From: Flavobacterium antarcticum DSM 19726
GTDB lineage: Bacteria; Bacteroidota; Bacteroidia; Flavobacteriales; Flavobacteriaceae
Assembly (NCBI RefSeq): GCF_000419685.1
Contig: NZ_ATTM01000003.1
Location: 846-64,845 of the forward strand
DNA: 64,000 nt
Direction of reading: 5' to 3'
The translations under genes were made by a program, and so were the position numbers. Shown one piece after another: positions 49,259-56,788 of this stretch. The notes under the pieces are model-generated. The model was given only the letters and a program-made list of their open reading frames with translations, did not search any database and was not told the origin of the DNA. How positions within the stretch are numbered: position 1 is the stretch's first letter; each line of letters begins with the position of its first letter.

Positions 49259-49386
49259 TCAGTGGTCAGTTAAATTAGTGGTCAGTTCGAACTATACTGA
49301 TTACTAGAAAAGACTGAATACTATAAATCTGAATACTGAAGACTCCTTACGACTGAACACTAATATTCTGAACACTGAACACTAAT
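49255..49386 (+). repeat. GTTCAGTGGTCAG-type repeats before uppP
   Basis: Sense copies (AATCAGTGGTCAGTTAAATT, AGTGGTCAGTTCG) are followed by inverted copies (GACTGAACACT, CTGAACACTGAACACT). This is the same unit as the repeats around the four-helix-bundle gene 27 kb away, but no such gene is present here. Confidence 0.72.
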
Positions 49387-49388
49387 TT

Positions 49389-50204
49389 ATGGATACGTTA
49401 CAAGCCATTCTGATTGCCATTATTGAAGGTCTTACCGAGTTTTTGCCTATTTCCTCAACCGCCCACATGGGTTTTCTTGCGTCAATTTTAGGAATGGGCG
49501 AAAGCGAATTTCTAAAAATGTTTCAAGTTTCGATACAATTTGGTGCCATCTTGGCGATTGTAGTTTTGTATTGGAAGAAATTCTTTGACTTTTCAAATTT
49601 CAATTTTTATATCAAATTAATTTTTGCCGTAATTCCTGCATTGGTTTTAGGGTTTCTTTTTGACGATATGATTGAAGCCGTTTTAGGAAACCAAATTGCC
49701 ATTTCTTCTGTTTTGATTTTAGGTGGAGTGGTGCTTTTATTTGTGGACAATTGGTTTAAGAATCCACGAGTTCTGGATGAAAAAGACATTTCAATCAAAA
49801 CAGCAGTTATCATTGGTTTTTGGCAATGTCTAGCGATGATGCCGGGAACTTCTCGTTCTGCAGCTTCGATAATTGGTGGAATGACACAAGGTTTGAGCAG
49901 AAAAGCTTCGGCTGAATTCTCTTTCTTTTTAGCGGTTCCTACGATGTTAGCGGTTACCGTCTATTCTATTTTTGTAAAAACTTGGGGCAAAGGAACGGCA
50001 ACTGAAATGAAAGGTTTTGAAATGATTTTGCAAGACCAAAATCACATTAATTTATTCATTATTGGAAATATTGTGGCGTTTGTAGTTGCTTTACTTGCAG
50101 TTAAAACATTCATTACTGTATTGACGAAATATGGTTTTAAATTTTGGGGTTGGTACAGAATCATTATCGGAATTGCTTTGTTGATTTATTTCTACACTAA
50201 ATAA
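49389..50204 (+). CDS. uppP: Undecaprenyl-diphosphatase UppP
   Basis: 271-residue inner-membrane enzyme that recycles undecaprenyl pyrophosphate to the monophosphate carrier for cell-wall synthesis. Both active-site motifs are present: IIEGLTEFLPISSTAHMGFL (residues 12-31) and MMPGTSRSAASIIGGMTQGL (about 152-171). Eight hydrophobic segments fit the known fold. Its stop codon overlaps the truB ATG by one base. Confidence 0.96.
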   Translation: MDTLQAILIAIIEGLTEFLPISSTAHMGFLASILGMGESEFLKMFQVSIQFGAILAIVVLYWKKFFDFSNFNFYIKLIFAVIPALVLGFLFDDMIEAVLGNQIAISSVLILGGVVLLFVDNWFKNPRVLDEKDISIKTAVIIGFWQCLAMMPGTSRSAASIIGGMTQGLSRKASAEFSFFLAVPTMLAVTVYSIFVKTWGKGTATEMKGFEMILQDQNHINLFIIGNIVAFVVALLAVKTFITVLTKYGFKFWGWYRIIIGIALLIYFYTK

Positions 50205-50896
50205 TGGACAAATTAACTATTGAACAATACCAAGAAGGACAAATTTTATTGGTAGATAAACCTTTAACTTGGAGTTCATTTCAAGCGGTCAACAAATTAA
50301 AATATCATTTAATTAATAGAGTTGGACTTCCCAAGAAATTTAAAATTGGTCACGCTGGAACGTTAGACCCTTTGGCAACAGGACTTTTAATTGTTTGCAC
50401 AGGAAAATTTACCAAAACAATTTCTGAAATTCAAAGTCAAGCCAAAGAATATATGGGAACTTTCTACATTGGTGCTACCACTCCATCGTATGATTTAGAA
50501 ACAGAAATTAATGAAACATTTCCAACTTCACATATTGACGAAGCTTTAATTCACGAAACTGTGAAGCAATTCTTGGGTGAAATTGACCAAAAGCCGCCTA
50601 TATTTTCAGCGATTAAAAAAGACGGAAAACGACTTTACGAACACGCTCGTGCTGGTGAAGAGGTGGAAATCGCTTTTAGAAAAACTACGATTTACGAATT
50701 TGAAATTACGAGAATTGATTTACCTGAAATTGATTTTAGAGTAAAATGTTCGAAAGGAACTTATATTCGTTCTTTGGCGTATGACTTTGGAAAAGCAATG
50801 CAATCGGGTTCACATTTAACGGCATTACGAAGAACTAAAATTGGTGATTATTCGGTTGAAAATGCTTTTTCTCCTGAAAATTTGGCCCATTTATAA
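50204..50896 (+). CDS. truB: tRNA pseudouridine(55) synthase TruB
   Basis: 230-residue enzyme forming pseudouridine 55 in the T-loop of tRNAs. The catalytic motif GHAGTLDPLATGLLIVCTGK has the nucleophilic Asp near residue 53. YIGATTPSYDLETE and the C-terminal CSKGTYIRSLAYDFGKAM are conserved. The C-terminal PUA-like part is minimal, as in shorter family members. Translationally coupled to uppP (TAATG overlap). Confidence 0.96.
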   Translation: MDKLTIEQYQEGQILLVDKPLTWSSFQAVNKLKYHLINRVGLPKKFKIGHAGTLDPLATGLLIVCTGKFTKTISEIQSQAKEYMGTFYIGATTPSYDLETEINETFPTSHIDEALIHETVKQFLGEIDQKPPIFSAIKKDGKRLYEHARAGEEVEIAFRKTTIYEFEITRIDLPEIDFRVKCSKGTYIRSLAYDFGKAMQSGSHLTALRRTKIGDYSVENAFSPENLAHL

Positions 50897-50972
50897 TTGT
50901 AAAGTTTTAAAAACAAAGCAAGTACGTATCTGAAAATTTAGTAAATTTACTTACTATTTAAAATTCCTTGTT

Positions 50973-51158
50973 ATGCAACCATCAGAACAAAAAGCAGAAA
51001 ACCTTGCCACTCCTTGCAAACCGATGTCTCAAGAAGCTTTTGAAAATTTAATCAAAGAAGCGGAGGAGGGGGATTTTCACACTTTAGAAGAATCTAAAAA
51101 GCTTTTTAAAGAATGGCGGAAAAACAGAAAGATTAATAAAAATACAAAATCCCTTTAA
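50973..51158 (+). CDS. Small hypothetical protein (61 residues)
   Basis: Short, highly charged protein (MQPSEQKAENLATPC ... LIKEAEEGDFHTLEESKKLF) with predicted helices. The Glu/Lys content resembles small antitoxin-like or conserved hypothetical proteins, but no family can be named and no toxin gene is adjacent. Its frame runs into the terminator at 51147-51181. Probably real because of the leader and terminator bracketing it. Confidence 0.65.
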   Translation: MQPSEQKAENLATPCKPMSQEAFENLIKEAEEGDFHTLEESKKLFKEWRKNRKINKNTKSL

Positions 51159-51181
51159 AAATAATTTTAAAGGGATTTTTG
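51147..51181. terminator. Terminator between the 61-residue gene and the thioredoxin-like gene
   Basis: AAATCCCTTTAAAA / TTTTAAAGGGATTT perfect 14-bp stem with a 4-base loop and T runs on either strand. It slightly overlaps the 3' end of the small gene. Confidence 0.85.
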
Positions 51182-51206
51182 TTTACTATTTTTTCAAAGA
51201 AGATTA

Positions 51207-51800
51207 TTATTTAAGCAAACTTACAATTTCTTTCTGAGTCGAAACTCCTTTATCGTGTAAATACCACATTTGCAAATCTGCTTTTGCAATTTCATCTACA
51301 ATGCCGTGTTTTGCTTTATAATCTAGAATTAATTTTATCGCGTCAGCTGGTCTTGGACCCCAATCAGCAAGAACTTCTAGTGTGTTCTTGTCCAAAATTA
51401 TCATCTTCGGAATGGATTTTCCACCGTTTGTTAAATACAAATTCATCAATTCAGGATTCTCATCTCTGAAAGCAATTTTCAACTCTACTTTATCGGAAAC
51501 TTGTGCCATTTTATTTATGATTGGCAAAATTTGAGCCGCGTCACCACACCAACCTTCCGACAAAACAAGCCAAATATATTCGGTATTTAATACTGACAAA
51601 AACGCTTCTGTTTCAGGCGTTATTTTGATAGTTTTGTCTAAACGATTCATTCGAGTTTCGTTCAATTGGCTATAAGCCAAAATTTCGTCTGATTGTTCGT
51701 CACCTGAACTTTTACCTTCGGCTAATAAATCTTTAATTTTATTTCGGTACTCTTCGTAGGAGTAGGAATTGGCTAAACTATTTGGAATTATATCTTTCAT
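51207..51800 (-). CDS. Thioredoxin-fold protein with CGDA in place of CxxC
   Basis: 197-residue protein of the thioredoxin superfamily. The active-site region reads WLVLSEGWCGDAAQILPIIN (about residues 81-100): the first Cys is kept and the second is Ala. The cis-Pro area GGKSIPKMIILD and the C-terminal helix are visible. A mono-Cys site points to glutathione- or low-thiol-type chemistry or binding rather than disulfide reduction; this is inference. Convergent with the small gene upstream. Confidence 0.88.
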   Translation of the reverse strand: MKDIIPNSLANSYSYEEYRNKIKDLLAEGKSSGDEQSDEILAYSQLNETRMNRLDKTIKITPETEAFLSVLNTEYIWLVLSEGWCGDAAQILPIINKMAQVSDKVELKIAFRDENPELMNLYLTNGGKSIPKMIILDKNTLEVLADWGPRPADAIKLILDYKAKHGIVDEIAKADLQMWYLHDKGVSTQKEIVSLLK

Positions 51801-51913
51801 CTGTATTTCTTTTAAATATTTTTATTGCGATACAAAGATACAATTCTACTAAAGTCCGCATGTGATAAAAGTCACATAAGCACAATTTTCTAAAAAGAAA
51901 AAAAGGAATTGTC

Positions 51914-51921
51914 TATATTTG
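51914..51921 (+). promoter_or_regulatory. Candidate -7 element of pyrH
   Basis: TATATTTG, exact match to TAnnTTTG, 93 bases before the pyrH ATG, leaving a long leader without further recognised features. Confidence 0.5.
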
Positions 51922-52013
51922 CACTTGCAAAGCGTAAAATGGTGCTTGAGAATTAAATTTCTGTTGACCCAGATTACTTTTGCGTAAGCGAAATTCCAAA
52001 AAATAACACACGA

Positions 52014-52721
52014 ATGAAATACAAAAGAATTCTTCTAAAATTGAGTGGCGAAGCATTAATGGGCGACCGTCAGTACGGAATTGACCCTATTCGTTTAGCC
52101 GAATATGCTGATGATATCAAAACTATTCACGAACAAGGGGTGGAAATCGCGATTGTTATTGGTGGTGGAAACATTTTTAGAGGAGTTGCTGGAGCAAGTA
52201 ACGGCATGGACCGCGTTCAAGGCGATTATATGGGAATGCTTGCTACCGTTATTAACGGAATGGCGCTTCAAGGAGCTTTGGAAGACAAAGGAATGCTGAC
52301 GCGTTTGCAAACGGCTTTGAAAATTGAAGCAATTGCAGAACCTTATATTAAGAGAAGAGCGGTTCGACATTTAGAAAAAGGTCGGATTGTGATTTTTGGT
52401 GCAGGAACTGGAAATCCTTATTTCACTACGGATACTGCAGCAGTTTTGAGAGGTGTTGAAATCAATGCAGATGTAATTTTGAAAGGAACACGTGTGGATG
52501 GAATTTATACTTCTGACCCGGAAAAAGATGCTTCGGCAACTAAATTTGAACGTATTTCATTTGAAGATGTATTGGCCAAAGGATTGAATGTAATGGACAC
52601 AACCGCTTTTACATTAAGCCAAGAAAATGAATTGCCAATTGTGGTTTTTGACATGAACAAACCTGGGAATTTGCTTAAAATTTGCGAAGGAGAAAATATT
52701 GGAACGTTAGTAAATAAATAA
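52014..52721 (+). CDS. pyrH: UMP kinase
   Basis: 235-residue amino-acid-kinase-fold enzyme phosphorylating UMP to UDP in pyrimidine synthesis. Motifs: the start [13 protein letters not shown], the glycine-rich [16 protein letters not shown] (about 45-60), [18 protein letters not shown] (about 127-144), and the C-terminal [20 protein letters not shown]. The length is standard. Followed after 80 bases by frr, the usual pyrH-frr pairing. Confidence 0.97.
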   Translation: MKYKRILLKLSGEALMGDRQYGIDPIRLAEYADDIKTIHEQGVEIAIVIGGGNIFRGVAGASNGMDRVQGDYMGMLATVINGMALQGALEDKGMLTRLQTALKIEAIAEPYIKRRAVRHLEKGRIVIFGAGTGNPYFTTDTAAVLRGVEINADVILKGTRVDGIYTSDPEKDASATKFERISFEDVLAKGLNVMDTTAFTLSQENELPIVVFDMNKPGNLLKICEGENIGTLVNK

Positions 52722-52801
52722 AGTTTAAAAGGTTATGAGGTTAACTGGTTATGAGTGTAGCCTTTTGACCTAATAAGCTTTAAACCCTTAAACTAAAAAT
52801 T

Positions 52802-53365
52802 ATGACTGAAGAAATTGATTTTATATTAGACAGTACAAAGGAATCGATGATTGGTTCTATTGCGCATTTAGAAAAAGCATTTACAAACATTCGTGCTGGA
52901 AAAGCATCTCCATCGATGTTAGGAAGTGTTTTTGTAGATTATTACGGTTCGGCAACTGCTTTGTCACAGGTTTCTAAAATCAGTGTTCCGGATGCTCGAA
53001 CAATTACGTTACAGCCGTTTGAAAAAAACATGATTCAGCCGATCGAGAAAGCGATTATGCTTGCCAATATTGGTTTCAACCCAATGAACAATGGTGATTT
53101 AATCATTATTTCTGTTCCACCTTTAACGGAAGAACGTCGTCGGGAGTTGGCTAAACAAGCTAAAGTGGAAGCAGAAGATGCAAAAATTGGTATTAGAAAC
53201 GCTCGTAAAGACGCGAATTCTGATATTAAAAAGCAAGAAAAAGACGGAACTTCTGAAGATATTTGTAAAGATGCTGAAGCACAAGTTCAAAAATTAACGG
53301 ATGCTTACATCAAACAAATTGACGAACTTTTAGTGGTGAAAGAAGCTGAAATTATGAAAGTATAA
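52802..53365 (+). CDS. frr: Ribosome recycling factor
   Basis: 187-residue factor that splits terminated ribosomes together with EF-G. The conserved core is HLEKAFTNIRAGKASPSMLG (about residues 20-39), then LSQVSKISVPDARTITLQPF and the coiled-coil arm RRRELAKQAKVEAEDAKIGI. The length is typical (about 185). Second gene of pyrH-frr, closed by a terminator. Confidence 0.97.
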   Translation: MTEEIDFILDSTKESMIGSIAHLEKAFTNIRAGKASPSMLGSVFVDYYGSATALSQVSKISVPDARTITLQPFEKNMIQPIEKAIMLANIGFNPMNNGDLIIISVPPLTEERRRELAKQAKVEAEDAKIGIRNARKDANSDIKKQEKDGTSEDICKDAEAQVQKLTDAYIKQIDELLVVKEAEIMKV

Positions 53366-53392
53366 TTTTCTATTCTTCAAAGAAATACTATT

Positions 53393-53421
53393 AAAATCCA
53401 CTTAAAAGAGTGGATTTTTTT
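53393..53421 (+). terminator. Terminator of pyrH-frr
   Basis: AAAATCCACT / AGTGGATTTT stem with a short loop and seven T residues. Confidence 0.85.
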
Positions 53422-53433
53422 ATGCAAGTAACT

Positions 53434-53441
53434 TACTTTTG
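53434..53441 (+). promoter_or_regulatory. Candidate -7 element of the DUF5686 gene
   Basis: TACTTTTG, TAnnTTTG match. The start site would fall near 53447, supporting the ATG at 53480 rather than the TTG at 53456. Confidence 0.5.
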
Positions 53442-53479
53442 TCGCAGAAAATGGTTTGCCAAATTTGGCTCCGAACAAT

Positions 53480-55972
53480 ATGAAGCATCTTATTTACTTG
53501 GTCTTATTAATTACGTGTTCCGTTCAAGCTCAATTCGAGATTACGGGTCGGATAATTGATGGAACCACTAAAAAACCATTGCCGTTTGCTTCAATTTCTA
53601 CTTCTAATTCATTTATTGTCGGTGATGTAGATGGGAATTTCATTTTGAATAACATTCGCGTTAGTGATTCGATTACGGTTTCTTATGTGGGTTTCGAATC
53701 GCAAAAAATACTAGCAAGAAAACAGAAAAATCTTCTGATTCAACTCAATCCGATATCTGAAAATTTGAGCGAAGTTATTGTTGGTAAAAATCCTGCAATT
53801 GGGATTATTGAAAAAGTAATTGAGCATAAAAACAACAACGACCCGGAACGAAAACTTCGATTTTTTCAGTTTAAAGTCTACAATAAACTCGTAATTACTG
53901 CAAATCCTGATTCTATTAACGGCACTTTAGATTCGATATTTGTTACCAATCGCCGGGTTCGGAAATTTGTAAAGCTGGATTCTACCAATTTTACCTTCAA
54001 GAAAATAGTTAGTAAACGGCATATTTACCAAACGGAAAAAATATCAAAAGTTCAGTTTGACGGCACACATATTAAAGAAACGGTAGAAGCTACAAAAATG
54101 GCAGGTTTCAAAAAGCCAATTTATGAATTGATTGGACTCAATTTGCAGTCGTTTTCGATTTACGGCAATCAGTATGACTTGTTAGAAAACCGGTACAATG
54201 GACCTTTAGGAACAAACGCTTTGCAGGATTATTCCTTCAAAATTTTAGACACACTTTCCATTCAAAATCGTAAGACGTATCTGATATTCTTTTCGGATAA
54301 AAAGAAGGATAAGAAAAATGGATTGAATGGCATTTTGTACATAGATGCTGAAAATTATGGCGTGGCCAAAGCCGTAGTACGAATTAAAAACATCATTGAC
54401 GTCAGTGCGACTCATGATTATATCTATTTCCCTGAACAAGATTTATGGTTTCCGAGTACACGAACACTCAAAATTATTAAAGGAAACAATAAAGAAAACA
54501 TCAAAATTTTAGGTGGACAAATTCACTTTGAAGAAGATAGCTTTGAAAATTTTCAAAATGCGAGCGAAAAAGCACCGTCTGATTTAATCCAACTTATTTC
54601 AAAATCGGTTTATTACGAACACGAATTCAATCAGCCTTTGGTCATTTCCCGAAAAACACTTGCAATTCAAATTAAAGACGATGCAATTAAAAAGAGTGAT
54701 TTATTCTGGCAACAAAACCGAAAAGACACGCTCGATTTTAGAGGAATTGAAACCTATAAATCATTAGACAGCCTTGTGATTTCAAGAGGACTTGAACGGA
54801 AATTAAACATTGGACGTCGGATTTTAGATGGTTATGTTCCCGTGAGTATTCTCGATATTGATTTGCGTTATTTGATTAAATATAACAATTATGAAGGATT
54901 CCGATTTGGTTTTGGCGGCGTTACCAATGAAAAATTATCTGATATTTTCAAACTCGACGGTTATATAGCTTATGGTTTGAAAGATGATGAATTGAAATAC
55001 AAATATGGTGGTGCGATTCGGTTGGGAAAAGCTTCTACAACTTGGTTTGGCGGTTCGTATACCGATGATTTACGCGAGATTGCAAGTACTTCTTTTGCGA
55101 TTGACAAACGTATTTTTAAAATTTACGACCCACGTCCCATCAACGTCAGTACTTTTTACAATTACAAGCAAATTCGAGGTTTTGTAGAAACGAAAATTAT
55201 TCCCAAAACGGAAAGTATTTGGGAATTAAGTCAAGCAAAAGTGGAGCCAACATTCGATTATACCTTTAAATACAAAGACAAATTACACGACCGATTTACA
55301 TTGACCACGTTCATGGTTTCGTTGCAATGGAATCCGTTTAGCGCTTTTATGTTAACGCCTTCCGGCCGATTAGAAATTGAGAAAAACTATCCAAAATTTA
55401 CTTTTCAAGTCACTAAATCCTTGCCTGGTTTCGTGGGAAATGATTTTGAATACACCAAATTTGACCTTCGTATTGACATTCAAAAAAAATACATTAACGG
55501 ACAGAAAACTACGTTCTATTCAGAAATTGGAATCGGAATTGGTGACATTCCGCTGACGCATTTGTACAATATGTCGCCAAATAATTTGAATAACGACAAG
55601 ATTTTACAACGTTTGACTATTGCAGGAAAAAACAGTTTTGAAACGATGTATTTCAACGAATTCTTCAGCAGTCGGTATGCCTTTTTCCAAGTTAAACACG
55701 CATTTCAACGGGTGACTTTATTTAAAAAAGTCAAGCCTTCCTTGGTTCTAGTTACGAGAATGGGTTGGGGAACGATGCAAAAGCCCGAACAACATTTGGG
55801 AATTAATTATAAAACCCTAGACGACGGCTACCTTGAAAGTGGTATCGAACTTAATAAGATTTTCAAAGGTTTTGGGCTTTCCGGTTTTTACCGTTTTGGG
55901 CCGAATCAGTTGCAGAATTTTGAAGATAATATTGCTATAAAAGCAACTTTTATACTTGATTTGGGCTTTTAA
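53480..55972 (+). CDS. DUF5686 and carboxypeptidase-like regulatory domain outer-membrane protein
   Basis: 830-residue protein with a signal peptide (MKHLIYLVLLITCSVQAQ). The N-terminal CarboxypepD_reg-like domain (about residues 20-105, FEITGRIIDGTTKKPLPFAS, VDGNFILNNI, VSYVGFESQKI) is joined to a large DUF5686 region predicted to form an outer-membrane beta barrel. The chain ends in a hydrophobic alternating strand with aromatic/hydrophobic C-terminus (FILDLGF). Function unknown; surface import or adhesion is possible. Its stop codon overlaps that of the convergent SMR gene by four bases. Confidence 0.92.
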   Translation: MKHLIYLVLLITCSVQAQFEITGRIIDGTTKKPLPFASISTSNSFIVGDVDGNFILNNIRVSDSITVSYVGFESQKILARKQKNLLIQLNPISENLSEVIVGKNPAIGIIEKVIEHKNNNDPERKLRFFQFKVYNKLVITANPDSINGTLDSIFVTNRRVRKFVKLDSTNFTFKKIVSKRHIYQTEKISKVQFDGTHIKETVEATKMAGFKKPIYELIGLNLQSFSIYGNQYDLLENRYNGPLGTNALQDYSFKILDTLSIQNRKTYLIFFSDKKKDKKNGLNGILYIDAENYGVAKAVVRIKNIIDVSATHDYIYFPEQDLWFPSTRTLKIIKGNNKENIKILGGQIHFEEDSFENFQNASEKAPSDLIQLISKSVYYEHEFNQPLVISRKTLAIQIKDDAIKKSDLFWQQNRKDTLDFRGIETYKSLDSLVISRGLERKLNIGRRILDGYVPVSILDIDLRYLIKYNNYEGFRFGFGGVTNEKLSDIFKLDGYIAYGLKDDELKYKYGGAIRLGKASTTWFGGSYTDDLREIASTSFAIDKRIFKIYDPRPINVSTFYNYKQIRGFVETKIIPKTESIWELSQAKVEPTFDYTFKYKDKLHDRFTLTTFMVSLQWNPFSAFMLTPSGRLEIEKNYPKFTFQVTKSLPGFVGNDFEYTKFDLRIDIQKKYINGQKTTFYSEIGIGIGDIPLTHLYNMSPNNLNNDKILQRLTIAGKNSFETMYFNEFFSSRYAFFQVKHAFQRVTLFKKVKPSLVLVTRMGWGTMQKPEQHLGINYKTLDDGYLESGIELNKIFKGFGLSGFYRFGPNQLQNFEDNIAIKATFILDLGF

Positions 55973-56295
55973 TTGGAAACAAATTTCAAACCGACAATTG
56001 AAACAATTAATGTGGTTAAGAAAAATATTCTCCAAAAAGTCGCCGGTTCTTTAAATATAAAAACGCCTACTAATACAGTTCCAACGGCACCAATTCCGGT
56101 CCAAACCGCATAAGCAGTTCCAATGGGTAATGATAAAGTCGCGCGATAAAGTAAATACATGCTGATGGATAGACAGACAAAAAAACCAACCATCCACATT
56201 CCTGAAATCGTTCCCGTAGTTTCTTTAGCTTTGCCTAAACAAGTTGCAAATCCTACTTCAAAAAAACCTGCAATTATCAATAAAATCCAATTCAT
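55969..56295 (-). CDS. SMR-family transporter (SugE/Gdx-like)
   Basis: 108-residue small multidrug resistance-type transporter with four membrane helices. The family-critical Glu is in IIAGFFEVGFATCL (about residue 13). SLPIGTAYAVWTGIGAVGTV in the second half and the terminal IVGLKFVSN resemble the SugE/Gdx guanidinium exporters. I set the start at ATG 56295 (MNWILL). No ykkC-type riboswitch was seen upstream. Exports cationic compounds; the substrate is inference. Confidence 0.88.
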   Translation of the reverse strand: MNWILLIIAGFFEVGFATCLGKAKETTGTISGMWMVGFFVCLSISMYLLYRATLSLPIGTAYAVWTGIGAVGTVLVGVFIFKEPATFWRIFFLTTLIVSIVGLKFVSN

Positions 56296-56343
56296 ATATG
56301 AGTTTTGAGGTGGCAAAGATAATGAAAGAAATATTTAGACGCG

Positions 56344-56762
56344 AATTGCACTTTTCTCTAAAATTTATTGCTGGTAGGAAAAAAGGAAGACACGAATTTC
56401 ACAGATTTTCACGAATTTATTGAAACTTTATTTCTGTAAAAATATTCAACCACAAATTACGCGAATTTTCGCAAATTTTTAAATCTTGATTTATGAAAAT
56501 TATGGTGAGATGAAAAAAGTCATACATTAATTTTTAAAATTAATTCGTGTTAATTTGTGAAATTTGTGTAAAAATATTCAACCACAAATTAAGCAAATTT
56601 TCGCAAATTTTTAAATCTTGATTTGTGAAAATTTCTGCAATTTGTGGTGAGAAGAAAAAAGCCATACACCAATTCTTAATATTTAATCCGTGTTAATTAG
56701 TGAAATCTGTGTAAAAACTTCAGTCACGAATTACACATAAAAAAACAGATAAACCACCGATT
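56344..56762 (+). repeat. Tandem repeat of about 133-143 bases built from ACACGAATT-like units
   Basis: Units starting GTAAAAATATTCAACCAC at 56435 and 56568, and a third partial start GTAAAAACTTCAGTCAC at 56711. Inside are smaller alternating pieces such as TTCGTGTTAATTTGTGAA and CGAATTTTCGCAAATTT. This AT-rich array fills the gap between the SMR and RND genes; no gene is present in it. Confidence 0.8.
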
Positions 56763-56766
56763 TCTG

Positions 56767-56774
56767 TACCTTTG
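56767..56774 (+). promoter_or_regulatory. Candidate -7 element of the RND/MMPL gene
   Basis: TACCTTTG, TAnnTTTG match 15 bases before the ATG at 56789. Confidence 0.45.
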
Positions 56775-56788
56775 CAATTCGAAAATTT

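Noticed and set aside
55969..56340. Guanidine (ykkC-type) riboswitch before the SugE/Gdx-like gene
   Set aside because: No ykkC, mini-ykkC or ykkC-III pattern was seen in the short upstream region.
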